A stretch of 64,000 nt of DNA from Chryseobacterium sp. SSA4.19. Lineage in GTDB: Bacteria > Bacteroidota > Bacteroidia > Flavobacteriales > Weeksellaceae. Below are positions 53,099 through 63,153 of the stretch, piece after piece. Below the pieces are notes generated by a model. The model saw only the letters and a list, made by a program, of their open reading frames with translations. It ran no database searches and was not told the DNA's origin. The position numbers and the translations under genes were made by a program. The stretch is from NCBI RefSeq assembly GCF_022601875.1, contig NZ_JAKVIP010000016.1, forward strand, positions 1-64,000, written 5' to 3'. The stretch's first letter is position 1, and every line of letters begins with the position of its first letter.

Positions 53099-53989
53099 TT
53101 ACTTAAAGGTATGCCCCTGTTTCTCCAGGGCTTCTTTCAGAATGGCCATTCTTGCAAACACTCCGTTTTCCATTTGTTTAAAAATTCTTGAACGTCCGCA
53201 TTCTACAAGTTCCGTATCAATTTCCACACCTCTGTTGATAGGCGCAGGATGCATGATAATCGAGGTTTCTTTCATGCTCTTCTCTCTGGCCTTAGTCAAT
53301 CCGTATTTCCTGTGGTATTCCGATGGGTAAAAACTCATTTTGGCATCGTGGCGTTCATGCTGAATTCTTAACAGCATCAGAACATCTACTTCCGAAATAA
53401 GCTGGTCTACGGCTATATAAGTACCGTTGATTAAAGCTCCTTCATCAAACCATTGTTCAGGTCCTGAAAAATATACTTTTGCGCCTAACCTTCTTAATGC
53501 TTCAGCATTTGAATTGGCAACACGGCTGTGTTTTACATCTCCTACAATTCCGATTTTCAGGCCTTCAAACTTTCCGAATTCCTGGTAAATGGTCATCAGG
53601 TCCAGCATACACTGGGAAGGATGGTTCCCCGTTCCGTCTCCTCCGTTGATTACAGGAATTCCGATGTTTTTCAACTCATCAAAATAACGGTCTTTCTTAT
53701 CTCTGATCACGACCAGGTTTACTCCCAGGCTTTCAATTGTCTTTACAGTATCATATAAACTTTCACCTTTGTTCACAGAACTGTTGGAAGCATCAAAGGA
53801 AACAACCTGCAGGCCCAGTTTCCTTTCAGCAATATCAAAGCTGGTCTTTGTTCTTGTACTATCTTCGAAGAAAAGGTTTGAACAAAAAACTTCTCCTTCA
53901 ATTTTAGCCGTTTTCCCATTTGCAAAAGCCATGGCTTCTGTCAGTATACTGTTGATTCTCTCAGTGCTCAGTTCTGTAATCGTAAACAT
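53099..53989 (-). CDS. pyrB: Aspartate carbamoyltransferase catalytic subunit
   Basis: 296 aa. Joins carbamoyl phosphate and aspartate, the first committed step of pyrimidine synthesis. Carbamoyl-phosphate motif S-T-R-T-K-T-S ([18 protein letters not shown]), second-site loop [16 protein letters not shown], and C-terminal [13 protein letters not shown]. No pyrI follows. It is preceded by a leader with terminator hairpin, U-rich tract and leader peptide that look like a pyrBI-type attenuator. Confidence 0.96.
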   Translation of the reverse strand: MFTITELSTERINSILTEAMAFANGKTAKIEGEVFCSNLFFEDSTRTKTSFDIAERKLGLQVVSFDASNSSVNKGESLYDTVKTIESLGVNLVVIRDKKDRYFDELKNIGIPVINGGDGTGNHPSQCMLDLMTIYQEFGKFEGLKIGIVGDVKHSRVANSNAEALRRLGAKVYFSGPEQWFDEGALINGTYIAVDQLISEVDVLMLLRIQHERHDAKMSFYPSEYHRKYGLTKAREKSMKETSIIMHPAPINRGVEIDTELVECGRSRIFKQMENGVFARMAILKEALEKQGHTFK

Positions 53990-54008
53990 AATAAATCAAA
54001 TTTTTTGC

Positions 54009-54038
54009 AAAAAAAAAGCGAAGAAAATATCTTCGCTT
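54009..54038 (-). terminator. Attenuator hairpin in the pyrB leader
   Basis: AAGCGAAGA pairs with TCTTCGCTT (9 bp, 5-base loop, 54016-54038) and is followed on the minus strand by nine T (54017-54009), only 20 bases before the pyrB start codon. A strong intrinsic terminator between promoter and gene implies regulated read-through. Confidence 0.85.
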
Positions 54039-54108
54039 AAAATAAATAAATATCGTAAAGGGCGTCTACGCCAGGTAATTCTAATGATATAAATACTGTG
54101 TTATTCAT
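54037..54108 (-). CDS. Candidate 23-residue leader peptide of pyrB
   Basis: ATG at 54108, stop TAA at 54039-54037. The peptide begins MNNTV and ends DIYLF. Its stop codon overlaps the first two bases of the attenuator hairpin, so a ribosome finishing the leader would block hairpin formation. The last codons are U-rich (TTT ATT TAT TTA TTT type), and a GGCG-TAGA-CGCC hairpin lies inside the reading frame just before them. The ATG is only 7 bases from the -7 box, so the message is nearly leaderless. Confidence 0.6.
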   Translation of the reverse strand: MNNTVFISLELPGVDALYDIYLF

Positions 54109-54114
54109 TAGGCG

Positions 54115-54145
54115 CAAAGATACAACAATTTTGTAAACCTCCAAA
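54115..54145 (-). promoter_or_regulatory. pyrB operon promoter
   Basis: On the minus strand TTTG (54142-54145), exactly 19 bases, then TATCTTTG (54115-54122): the full Bacteroidota consensus. Confidence 0.85.
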
Positions 54146-54201
54146 GAAAATCTGACTTAGTTAAAATACCACAATTATATCCTGATTTCATTTTTAAATA
54201 T

Positions 54202-54209
54202 TATTTTTG
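54202..54209 (+). promoter_or_regulatory. -7 box TATTTTTG of the Lrp-family gene
   Basis: Matches TAnnTTTG 21 bases before the chosen ATG at 54231, which rules out the upstream TTG start at 54207. Confidence 0.55.
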
Positions 54210-54230
54210 TTACAATTCAATCATATTCAT

Positions 54231-54692
54231 ATGGATTTCAAAGACAAAATGATTCTCAGCATCATTCAGGAAAATTCTACTCTATCCGTAAAGGAAATTT
54301 CAGAGAAGATCGGGCTTACTTTCACACCGACCTATGAACGGATCAAGCAGCTGGAGAAAAACGGAACCATAGAGAAATATGTCGGTCTTCTGAACCGTGA
54401 AAAGCTGGGATTGAATATCGTTGTTTATTGCAATGTCCGCCTGAAGGAGCAGTCCCAGAAAGTTTTAGAAAGCTTTGAAAAGAATATCGGAAAATATGAT
54501 GAGGTTCAGGAAATCATCAGTCTTTCCGGAGAATATGATTATATGCTGAAAATTGTTTCAAAGGATATTAACACCTATAATGATTTCACCGTTAACGTTA
54601 TTTCAAACATTCCTAATATCGGGCAATATCACAGTTCCATCGTACTGCACGAGGTCAAAAAAACCACGAGTTTTAAGATTGATCTGGAATAG
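54231..54692 (+). CDS. Lrp/AsnC-family transcriptional regulator
   Basis: 153 aa from ATG 54231. N-terminal HTH (DKMILSIIQENSTLSVKEISEKIGLTFTPTYERIKQLEK, cited in parts) and C-terminal RAM/AsnC ligand-binding domain (NIVVYCNVRL, VQEIISLSGEYDYMLKIVSKD, IPNIGQYHSSIVLHEVKKTT). The ligand is probably an amino acid. Divergent from pyrB with its own promoter; 259 bases without a gene separate it from acs. Confidence 0.92.
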   Translation: MDFKDKMILSIIQENSTLSVKEISEKIGLTFTPTYERIKQLEKNGTIEKYVGLLNREKLGLNIVVYCNVRLKEQSQKVLESFEKNIGKYDEVQEIISLSGEYDYMLKIVSKDINTYNDFTVNVISNIPNIGQYHSSIVLHEVKKTTSFKIDLE

Positions 54693-54951
54693 TGTATATT
54701 ATTGCTTTTTCACTGAATGATTCCTACCATTAAAGGAGCATGTTATACATCTTATGAATTAGTCAGCTCTTAATATCTTTAGTACTAAACGGTGCAGGGC
54801 TACAATCTTATTTCATAAAATATATCTCGATTCCGCAGGTGGTTGATATGAAATAGCCTTAATGAAATTCAGAGGAAAAATCGCCAACATACAACGTTAT
54901 TCAATAATTAAACATACATTTAAGTAACCATAATTTAAAGATGAATAGGAT

Positions 54952-56862
54952 ATGAGGAATTACCTGATAGAAGATTTACCACATTATTTTGAAGAATATA
55001 AGAAATCAATTAAAAATCCAAAGAAATTCTGGGATAAGATCGCCGATCAGAATTTTGTCTGGTACCAGCGCTGGAGCAAGGTGGTGAAATATGATATGAA
55101 TGAGGCAAAAATAAGCTGGTTTAAAAATGCCAAACTGAATATTACCAAAAACTGCCTGGACCGCCATCTTTCCGTACGGGGTGAAAAAACAGCAATCATC
55201 TGGGAGCCTAATGACCCGAAAGAGGAAGCGCAGCATATTTCGTACACCGAGTTATATACAAGAGTCAATAAAACAGCGAATGTGTTAAGAGAAATGGGCA
55301 TTGAAAAAGGTGACCGCGTCTGCATTTATCTTCCGATGATCCCCGAACTTGCCATTACCATGCTTGCGTGCGCAAAACTGGGGGCAGTACATTCTGTGAT
55401 TTTTGCAGGATTTTCCGCTTCTGCCGTTGCTTCCAGAGTGAATGACTGCGGTGCGAAAATGGTGATTACGTCAGATGGAAGCTACAGGGGAAATAAGGTT
55501 TTAGACCTCAAAACGATCATTGATGAAGCTCTTGAAAAAACACCTACGGTAGAACATGTCCTGGTGGTAAAAAGAACCCATAACGAGATTAATATGAAGC
55601 CCGGCAGAGACCACTGGATGGCTGATGCATACGAAAAAGCTTCACCGGATTTCGTTACTGTTATTATGGATGCAGAAGATCCGCTCTTCATTCTATATAC
55701 TTCCGGATCTACTGGCAAACCTAAAGGGATGCTTCACACGTGCGCAGGATACATGGTATACACTGCTTATACTTTTAAAAATGTATTTAATTATAAAGAA
55801 AACGATATCTACTGGTGCACTGCTGATATCGGCTGGATCACGGGACATTCCTATATTTTATATGGTCCTCTTTTAAACGGAGCCACCACCGTCATTTTTG
55901 AAGGCGTACCGACCTATCCTCAGCCCGACCGTTTCTGGGAGGTTATTGAAAAACATAAAATTACCCAATTTTATACGGCTCCTACGGCTATCCGTTCCTT
56001 AGCAAAAGAAAGCTCGGAATGGGTAGACAGACATGATTTAAGTACCTTAAAGGTGATAGGTTCTGTTGGAGAGCCTATTAACGAAGAGGCATGGCATTGG
56101 TTTAATGATCATGTAGGCAAGAAAAAATGTCCGGTTGTCGATACATGGTGGCAAACAGAAACCGGAGGTATCATGATCTCACCGCTTCCTTTTGTAACCC
56201 CTACGAAACCAACGTATGCTACCCTGCCGCTGCCTGGAATACAACCGGTACTTATGGATGACAAACGAAATGAAATTTCAGGAAACCAGGTTACCGGAAA
56301 CCTTTGCATCCGTTTTCCATGGCCGGGAATTGCCAGGACCATCTGGGGTGACCATCAAAGATATAAAGAAACCTATTTTACTGCTTTCCCAGGAAAATAT
56401 TTCACAGGGGACGGTGCTCTGAGAGATGAAGTAGGTTATTACAGGATTACAGGCCGTGTGGATGATGTGATTATCGTTTCAGGACATAATTTAGGAACGG
56501 CACCGATTGAAGACAGTATTAATGAACACCCTGCCGTAGCCGAATCTGCTATCGTCGGATATCCTCATGACATTAAAGGAAATGCATTATATGGTTTTGT
56601 TATTTTAAAAGAAACCGGAGAAAGCCGCCAGAAGGAAAACCTCAAGAAAGAAATTAACCAGCTGATCTCAGAACAGATCGGTCCCATTGCCAAGCTGGAT
56701 AAAATCCAGTTTGTTTCAGGGCTTCCCAAAACACGCTCCGGAAAGATCATGAGACGGATTTTAAGAAAAATTGCAGAAGGCGATTTCAGCAATTTCGGTG
56801 ACATTTCAACGTTGCTGAATCCTGAAATTGTTGACGAAATTAAGAATGAGAGAATAGATTAA
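54952..56862 (+). CDS. acs: Acetyl-CoA synthetase (AMP-forming)
   Basis: 636 aa cytoplasmic enzyme activating acetate to acetyl-CoA. AMP-binding motif YTSGSTGKPKGML, substrate region VVDTWWQTETGGIMI, hinge RVDDVIIVSGHNLGTAPIED and the regulatory lysine segment KTRSGKIMRRILRKIA. The hinge reads GHNLGT-APIED where typical Acs has GHRLGT-AEIE, so a preference for another short acid is possible. A -7-like TACATTTA lies at 54915-54922, and a terminator follows. Confidence 0.93.
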   Translation: MRNYLIEDLPHYFEEYKKSIKNPKKFWDKIADQNFVWYQRWSKVVKYDMNEAKISWFKNAKLNITKNCLDRHLSVRGEKTAIIWEPNDPKEEAQHISYTELYTRVNKTANVLREMGIEKGDRVCIYLPMIPELAITMLACAKLGAVHSVIFAGFSASAVASRVNDCGAKMVITSDGSYRGNKVLDLKTIIDEALEKTPTVEHVLVVKRTHNEINMKPGRDHWMADAYEKASPDFVTVIMDAEDPLFILYTSGSTGKPKGMLHTCAGYMVYTAYTFKNVFNYKENDIYWCTADIGWITGHSYILYGPLLNGATTVIFEGVPTYPQPDRFWEVIEKHKITQFYTAPTAIRSLAKESSEWVDRHDLSTLKVIGSVGEPINEEAWHWFNDHVGKKKCPVVDTWWQTETGGIMISPLPFVTPTKPTYATLPLPGIQPVLMDDKRNEISGNQVTGNLCIRFPWPGIARTIWGDHQRYKETYFTAFPGKYFTGDGALRDEVGYYRITGRVDDVIIVSGHNLGTAPIEDSINEHPAVAESAIVGYPHDIKGNALYGFVILKETGESRQKENLKKEINQLISEQIGPIAKLDKIQFVSGLPKTRSGKIMRRILRKIAEGDFSNFGDISTLLNPEIVDEIKNERID

Positions 56863-56882
56863 AATCATTTATACTAAAAATG

Positions 56883-56913
56883 AAAAATGCGCAGAAAATT
56901 TCCGCGCATTTTT
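56883..56913 (+). terminator. Terminator of acs
   Basis: AAAAATGCGC pairs with GCGCATTTTT (10 bp, 11-base loop), followed by further T, 20 bases after the acs stop. Confidence 0.88.
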
Positions 56914-57015
56914 TTATTTAAACTGATTTTGAGATGACAACATTTCTCTCAGTTTGTGTATTTTTCACAATCAAAATGGAGAAAATGTATCAAAAACTTT
57001 TATCCTGAATTTAAG

Positions 57016-58269
57016 TTATTTAATAATTTTAATTGATTGTCTTCCTAAATTAGAATGAATATCCAACAGATAATTTCCCTTTGGATAATTAAATTCCAAG
57101 GAATATTTTTTCAGCCCTTTATCACTGACATCATCTTTCAGAATATTTTTAATAAACTTTCCGGAAGCGTCATATAAACCTACGATAATATGATCCGAAT
57201 GCGTGTAATTTACATTTAAATTTAATTTATCTTTAACAGGATTCGGAATAACTTCAACTTTCAGCTTCCTTTCCTGTTTTTCTACAGAAATTTCCTGAGT
57301 CGCCAAATTTCCGGTTGTCATTTTGTAAAGATTTGTGCCTGCTGCATACGCAAGATTATTATTAAGAATTAAAATTCTGTTTAAAGAACCTCCGATCCCG
57401 GTATTTGTCCAGGAATTTCCACCATCAAAAGTTTCATAAAACCCTGTGTTATGACCGCCCATCCAACCGTGAGTCGTTGATGTAAAGCCAACCGCCTGCA
57501 CGTAATGATCCGGGAAATCTTTTGTTTCCCACGTAAAACCTCCATTTGTAGATTTCAGTAATTTTCCGGTGTTAGGAAGCTCAGATTCTATGGAGCAGAA
57601 AATATTATTATCCCAAAGCTGCATTTTCCAAACGTATTCGTTTTCAATATTGCTATTATAAACCTTTAGCCAGCTATTGCCACCATCCATTGTTTTAAGA
57701 ATTACAGCTCCATTCTGATCATTTCCTGCTGCAAAACCTACATTTTCATTGATAAAAGCAACTTCAACCAATGCTTCAGCATATGCTGACATATCAATAT
57801 ATTGCCAGGTATTTCCACTATCGGTTGATTTGATAATGTAAGCAGGATAAAACCATGCTCCACATCCATAAACGGTAGAAGTTCCTACACAATCAAGACC
57901 GCAAATTGCCTGTGGATAAGGTGAAATATTATTAACCCGCTGCCATGAATTTCCGCCGTCCACAGTTTTATAAAAATTATTGTTTAATGTTCCTAAAAAA
58001 CCAATATTTTCATTTAAAAATTCTATATTTCTATAATATTGATTCGTGGCAGGACTTACAATTTGCTGTGTCCACGTTGTTCCGCCGTTTGTTGTTTTAA
58101 AAACCGCTCCGTTTCCACCTCGTGCTGCCCATCCCAAATTTTCATTTAAAAAAAAGACATCATCATATCGACCTGTACCGTTTGAAGGCGGATAAGAAAA
58201 AACAGACCAATTATATTGTGCCTGTAAAAGAGATGTAAAGAAAATAAAAGAGAATATAATTTTTTTCAT
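57016..58269 (-). CDS. T9SS-secreted BNR-repeat (YCF48-like) protein
   Basis: 417 aa. Signal peptide about 1-17 (ending LQAQ). Six Asp-box/BNR repeats with the pattern (S/T)-x-D/N-x-G-x-(S/T)-W: TTNGGTTWTQ, TVDGGNSWQRV, STDSGNTWQYI, TMDGGNSWLKV, STNGGFTWETK and TFDGGNSWTNT, predicting a beta-propeller. The last ~75 residues are a T9SS sorting domain (VEVIPNPVKDKLNLNV, YPKGNYLLDIHSNLG). Surface or secreted; ligand unknown. Confidence 0.9.
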   Translation of the reverse strand: MKKIIFSFIFFTSLLQAQYNWSVFSYPPSNGTGRYDDVFFLNENLGWAARGGNGAVFKTTNGGTTWTQQIVSPATNQYYRNIEFLNENIGFLGTLNNNFYKTVDGGNSWQRVNNISPYPQAICGLDCVGTSTVYGCGAWFYPAYIIKSTDSGNTWQYIDMSAYAEALVEVAFINENVGFAAGNDQNGAVILKTMDGGNSWLKVYNSNIENEYVWKMQLWDNNIFCSIESELPNTGKLLKSTNGGFTWETKDFPDHYVQAVGFTSTTHGWMGGHNTGFYETFDGGNSWTNTGIGGSLNRILILNNNLAYAAGTNLYKMTTGNLATQEISVEKQERKLKVEVIPNPVKDKLNLNVNYTHSDHIIVGLYDASGKFIKNILKDDVSDKGLKKYSLEFNYPKGNYLLDIHSNLGRQSIKIIK

Positions 58270-58508
58270 ACGTTATTTAATTGAGTGACAAATTTGAACT
58301 ATTTAAAATAAGTGTACAATAATTTGTGATCAACTTTTATTTAATATCTAAAAAATAATTCTACTATCAACAAGACATGGATCTGAAGTGAAATTGTAAG
58401 ACTTAAGATAAAATCTGACAATCATCGGATAAAAAATTCTGAGGATTTTTCTTATTTGAAAAGTGTGAAAAATTTCGTATTTTCGTTTACATATAGGCAT
58501 TAGCACAA

Positions 58509-60713
58509 ATGAGTTACGACTTAGAACAGGAAAACAAGGAGATCCTTGCAAGGTATAAGGATCTGATTTCAAATACATACCGCACTTTGGATGAGGAAAA
58601 CAACAAGCTCATCCGAAAAGCTTTTGATATTGCACTGGATGCACATAAGGAGCAAAGAAGAAAAACCGGTGAACCGTATATTTACCACCCTATTGCCGTG
58701 GCAAAAATTGTGGCAACGGAAATCGGGTTGGGTGCCACTTCCATTGCCTGTGCGCTTCTGCATGATGTAATTGAAGACTCCGACTACACGTATGAAGATC
58801 TGAAAAAAATTTTTGGGGAGAAAATTGCGGATATCGTAAATGGCCTTACCAAGATTTCGATCATGAATCATCAGAACATTTCTGTACAGTCTGAGAATTA
58901 CCGCAAGCTTCTGCTTACTCTTTCTGAAGATTTCAGGGTTATTCTGATAAAAATTGCTGACCGCCTCCACAACATGCGTACGCTTGAAAGCATGGCTCCT
59001 GATAAACAGAAAAAAATTGCTTCCGAAACGGTCTATATTTATGCGCCTATGGCACACCGCCTGGGTCTGTACAATATTAAATCTGAACTTGAAGACCTTT
59101 CCCTGAAATATAACAATCCTGATATTTACAATGAAATAACAGAGAAATTAGAACTTGCCAAGGAAAACCGCGAAAGGTATATTGAAGAGTTTAAGACAGA
59201 AGTATCAGAAAAGCTGCATGAGGAAGGTCTTAACTTTAAAATAAAGGGACGTGCTAAAGCCATTTCATCCATCTACAGGAAAATGCTGAAACAGGGCGTT
59301 TCTTTTGAGGAAGTTTATGATAATTACGCAATCCGGATCATTTATAAATCAGATGCAAAAAATGAAAAATTCCTGGCCTGGAAAATTTATTCCATTGTAA
59401 CCGATGTATATCACAGCAATCCTTCAAGAATGCGTGACTGGATTACACAACCGAGATCCACCGGCTATGAAAGCCTCCACCTTACCGTTTTAGGCCCCGA
59501 CAAAAAATGGATTGAAGTACAGATCCGTTCCGAGAGAATGGACGAAATTGCGGAAAAAGGGGTTGCCGCGCACTATAAATATAAAGAAGGCTATAAACAA
59601 AGCTCGGAAGACAGGAATTTTGAAAACTGGGTTACCGAAATCCGTGAAGTGCTGGAACAGCAGCAAAACCTTACGACCTCCGAGCTTCTGGATAATATTA
59701 AACTTAATCTTTATTCCAAAGAAGTTTTTGTATTTACGCCGAAGGGAGAAATTAAAATTTTACCCACCAATGCCACTGCCTTGGATTTTGCCTTTTCAGT
59801 TCACTCTGACCTGGGCATGAAATGTCTCGGCGCTAAAATCAACGGGAAGTTAGTTCCGATTTCCTATATTCTTCAGAATGGAGATCAGATCGATATTTTA
59901 TCTTCCCAAAATCAAAAACCCAAATCCGACTGGCTGGAATTCGTTGTTACTTCCAAAGCCAAGTCTAAAATCAAAAGTTACTTAAACTCGCAAAAAAACC
60001 AGCTGGTGGAAGACGGAAAAGAAATTCTTCAGAGAAAACTCCGCCATGCTAAAATTAACTTTAACGACGAAGAAATCAACAAGCTTCAAAAGTATTTCAA
60101 TCTTAAAAGCTCACAGGAACTGTTCTTAAAATTCCAAAGCAACGAATTGGATGCCAGCAGCTTGAGGAAATATATTGAAAGTAAAAACGTATTTAATAAT
60201 TTACTTTCGAGATTCAGGAAATCTCCAACTAAAAATACGGCCTTCATAGAACCCAAAGAGCAGAACCTGGACATGATTGTCTTTGGAAAAGATGAAGAAA
60301 AACTGAATTATACCTATGCCAAATGCTGTACGGTAATTCCTGGAGACAAGATCTTCGGGTTTATAACAATTTCCGAAGGTATTAAAGTGCACAGCGACAG
60401 TTGCCCGAATGCCATTAACCTCCGTGCACAATATGATTACAGGGTAATTCCTGCTAAATGGGTTAATGCAGAAAGCTTTAAAAACAGGATAAAGATTGAA
60501 ATTGAAGGGTTAGACAGAATGGGGATGATTAATGAAATTACCACAGTGATCAGCGGAGGAATGGGAATGGATATGAAAAGCCTTTCCATTGAATCCAATG
60601 ACGGCATGTTTACAGGAACCATCAATCTTGAAGTCAAAAATAAAAGCCAGCTGGAACAGACCTTTAAAAAACTTACGGATATCAACGGCATTTCAAGAGT
60701 ACGAAGATTATAA
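58509..60713 (+). CDS. RelA/SpoT-family (p)ppGpp synthetase/hydrolase
   Basis: 734 aa. HD hydrolase domain with H85-D86 (LLHDVIEDSDYTYEDL), synthetase domain with RMRDWITQPRSTGYESLH and WIEVQIRSERMDEIAEKGVA, TGS domain (VFVFTPKGEIKILPTNATAL), and C-terminal ACT domain (IEIEGLDRMGMINEITTVIS). The intact HD site suggests a bifunctional enzyme that makes and degrades the stringent-response alarmone. The nhaA start lies 9 bases downstream, so they may share a transcript. Confidence 0.95.
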   Translation: MSYDLEQENKEILARYKDLISNTYRTLDEENNKLIRKAFDIALDAHKEQRRKTGEPYIYHPIAVAKIVATEIGLGATSIACALLHDVIEDSDYTYEDLKKIFGEKIADIVNGLTKISIMNHQNISVQSENYRKLLLTLSEDFRVILIKIADRLHNMRTLESMAPDKQKKIASETVYIYAPMAHRLGLYNIKSELEDLSLKYNNPDIYNEITEKLELAKENRERYIEEFKTEVSEKLHEEGLNFKIKGRAKAISSIYRKMLKQGVSFEEVYDNYAIRIIYKSDAKNEKFLAWKIYSIVTDVYHSNPSRMRDWITQPRSTGYESLHLTVLGPDKKWIEVQIRSERMDEIAEKGVAAHYKYKEGYKQSSEDRNFENWVTEIREVLEQQQNLTTSELLDNIKLNLYSKEVFVFTPKGEIKILPTNATALDFAFSVHSDLGMKCLGAKINGKLVPISYILQNGDQIDILSSQNQKPKSDWLEFVVTSKAKSKIKSYLNSQKNQLVEDGKEILQRKLRHAKINFNDEEINKLQKYFNLKSSQELFLKFQSNELDASSLRKYIESKNVFNNLLSRFRKSPTKNTAFIEPKEQNLDMIVFGKDEEKLNYTYAKCCTVIPGDKIFGFITISEGIKVHSDSCPNAINLRAQYDYRVIPAKWVNAESFKNRIKIEIEGLDRMGMINEITTVISGGMGMDMKSLSIESNDGMFTGTINLEVKNKSQLEQTFKKLTDINGISRVRRL

Positions 60714-60722
60714 TCCTTAAAA

Positions 60723-61901
60723 ATGAACCTGACATTATATTTTAAAAAATTTTTCAGCAGCAGCCAGACTTCAGGCATAATTCTGATCTTTTGTGTCCTC
60801 ATCTCGCTATTAATCGCCAATTCATCTGCTGCCGAAGGTTTTCAGTCGGCTTTAGACCAGGAAGCAGGAACAGATTTTTTGGGTTTGAAATATCCGGTAA
60901 GCATATGGATTAATGACGGCCTCATGGCGATATTCTTTCTTCTGGTAGGCCTCGAAATCAAAAGGGAAATGGTAGGAGGAGAACTCTCATCCTTTAAAAA
61001 TGCTTCACTGCCTATTTTTGCAGCTGTAGGCGGCATGCTGGTTCCGGCGGTTATTTACACCGTTTTTAACTTTGGAACAAAATATGGGAATGGCTGGGGA
61101 ATCCCAATGGCCACTGATATTGCATTTTCCTTAGCAATTATATCCCTGCTGGGAAAAAGTATTCCGAATTCCATTAAAATTTTTCTTACGGCATTGGCTA
61201 TTGTAGATGATCTGGGCGCTATTGCCGTCATTGCGGTATTTTATACAGACCAGATCCACTGGACCTATTTATTGTTATCTTCAGCAGTTGCCGCTTTGTT
61301 ATTTTTACTGAATTTCTTAAAGGTTACAAAAATTATTTTTTACCTGGTTCCCGGTCTGTTTTTTTGGTATTTCCTTCATCATTCGGGGATTCATGCAACC
61401 ATTGCCGGTGTTGTGCTTGCCTTCTCTATTCCAACGAATGTATCCACAACAGAAATTTCACCTCTGGAAAAACTGGAGCATCAGCTGCATATTCCTGTGA
61501 GCTTCTTCATTATGCCTGTTTTTGCATTAACAAATACCAATATTACCTTTAACCATGAAATGGTTTCAGGAATTACAAATACTTTAGGCTTGGGGATTAT
61601 CTGTGGTTTGGTATTAGGTAAGCTTATCGGAATCAATATCTTCTCATTTATTGCCATTAAATTCAGATTGAGTTCATTGCCTCAGAATGCTTCATGGAAA
61701 CAAATGCTGGGTGTTGGTTTTCTGGCGGGAATCGGGTTTACCATGTCTATTTTTATTGCACTGCTTTCTTTCAAAGGATCGGATGACATCCAGGATGAAG
61801 CAAAATTTGCAATATTAATAGCTTCTGTATTATCCGGCATATTAGGTTTTACCGTATTGAAACTGAGTTCAAAAAATCATATAATCGGGGAAGAGAATTA
61901 A
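60723..61901 (+). CDS. nhaA: Na+/H+ antiporter NhaA
   Basis: 392 aa, about 12 helices. Motifs of the family: WINDGLMAIFFLLVGLEIKRE, PMATDIAFSLAIISLLG and the paired aspartates of ALAIVDDLGAIAVIA that bind Na+/H+. GIGFTMSIFIALLSF near the C-terminus is also conserved. Exports sodium in exchange for protons; starts 9 bases after the RelA/SpoT gene. Confidence 0.95.
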   Translation: MNLTLYFKKFFSSSQTSGIILIFCVLISLLIANSSAAEGFQSALDQEAGTDFLGLKYPVSIWINDGLMAIFFLLVGLEIKREMVGGELSSFKNASLPIFAAVGGMLVPAVIYTVFNFGTKYGNGWGIPMATDIAFSLAIISLLGKSIPNSIKIFLTALAIVDDLGAIAVIAVFYTDQIHWTYLLLSSAVAALLFLLNFLKVTKIIFYLVPGLFFWYFLHHSGIHATIAGVVLAFSIPTNVSTTEISPLEKLEHQLHIPVSFFIMPVFALTNTNITFNHEMVSGITNTLGLGIICGLVLGKLIGINIFSFIAIKFRLSSLPQNASWKQMLGVGFLAGIGFTMSIFIALLSFKGSDDIQDEAKFAILIASVLSGILGFTVLKLSSKNHIIGEEN

Positions 61902-61934
61902 ACTGCTTTATATTTTAATTTTTAATCATGATCA

Positions 61935-62894
61935 TTATCCATGTTCATCATTTTTGTCCGATGTAATGTCTTCAGATTCTTTTTTCATTTCATCAGACAA
62001 TATTTTTTTAATTCTTACTTTCCTGATTGCCATATTCAGTTCATTCCCGAAAAGCAGCAGGTAGACATTAACATTCACCCATACCATGAGAAGGATCATG
62101 CTTCCGATGGAACCATATAAAACGTTATACCGCGCAATATTTTTAACATACAAAGCAAAGAAGTAAGTGGTTACCACAAACAAAACCGTAGTTAAAACCG
62201 CACCCGGAACAGCCTGTCGGAACCTTGTGATCTTGACCGTCCCCAACCAGTAAAAAAGGGCCAATAGAATAAAATAAAATATCGGGAATGAGACAAAACC
62301 GATAATTTTACTCAGGTTGCTGACGAGCCACGTAACATCATAAACCGGAGTAAACAGCTTAAGCACGACTTCTGAATAATAGACCCCGAAGAGCGCCAGA
62401 AAAACAATCAGTATAAAGCCGATGGTAATAAAAAACGAGAGGATAAATTCTTTCACATCACTCATTTTTTCATCATTGTTTTCATTAAACCCATTGATCA
62501 GGGAAAAGGTTCCGTTGGTGGCAAACACCAGAGCAAGGACAATTGTGAGATTGCTGATTCCTTTCATGTTGGGAACAATGCTCTTTTCAATATAATTCCT
62601 GACATCGCCTTCAATATTGGACGGAAATACATTATGCATCAAAACTTCAAAAATATAAAACTGGAGTTTGTCATAATGCGGCATATAGGGAATAACAGAC
62701 AGCAGAAAAAGAACAAATGGGAACAAACTGATCGTGAAACTCCATGAAATGGCAGCCGCTTTACGCCCTATCTTATCTTTAAAAACCCCTTTAATGTAAA
62801 TCTGGAACATTTCCCAGATTGAGATCCCCAGCAAAGGGATGTGTATATCTGTAAAAAATGCCTGAATTTTCATGATAAAACGAGGAACTTTCAT
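61935..62894 (-). CDS. YihY/BrkB-family inner-membrane protein
   Basis: 319 aa from ATG 62894 (ATG 62900 also possible; an in-frame ATG at 62933 lies inside the promoter and is excluded). About six helices: RKAAAISWSFTISLFPFVLFLLS, ALVFATNGTFSLINGFNE and VPGAVLTTVLFVVTTYFFALYV are typical YihY segments. C-terminal charged tail rich in Glu/Asp/Lys. The family was once called RNase BN by error; its real function is unknown. Confidence 0.9.
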   Translation of the reverse strand: MKVPRFIMKIQAFFTDIHIPLLGISIWEMFQIYIKGVFKDKIGRKAAAISWSFTISLFPFVLFLLSVIPYMPHYDKLQFYIFEVLMHNVFPSNIEGDVRNYIEKSIVPNMKGISNLTIVLALVFATNGTFSLINGFNENNDEKMSDVKEFILSFFITIGFILIVFLALFGVYYSEVVLKLFTPVYDVTWLVSNLSKIIGFVSFPIFYFILLALFYWLGTVKITRFRQAVPGAVLTTVLFVVTTYFFALYVKNIARYNVLYGSIGSMILLMVWVNVNVYLLLFGNELNMAIRKVRIKKILSDEMKKESEDITSDKNDEHG

Positions 62895-62930
62895 GCCCAT
62901 ATTATGTCTGTTTATTAATGGTTCTGCCTG

Positions 62931-62938
62931 CAAAGGTA
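62931..62938 (-). promoter_or_regulatory. -7 box of the YihY gene
   Basis: TACCTTTG on the minus strand; it sets the start codon of the gene at 62900 or 62894. Confidence 0.65.
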
Positions 62939-63096
62939 ATGGAATTTATTTTCCATCGCCTAATGCTCTCATTACAGGATTGTTAATCTGAACATTAGCT
63001 GCGTGGGAAATCGGAAAGAGATGAGCCGTATGCTTATAAACAGATCCTTGTAAAATAATTATTTTTAAAACTTAGAATTTTCATAAAAATACAAAT

Positions 63097-63127
63097 ATTG
63101 ATTGTATTTGATTTATGAATACCTTTG
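63097..63127 (+). promoter_or_regulatory. rlmH promoter
   Basis: ATTG (63097-63100), 19 bases, then TACCTTTG (63120-63127), 26 bases before the rlmH start codon. Confidence 0.75.
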
Positions 63128-63153
63128 TCGCTTCTAATAAATAAAAAGATCAC

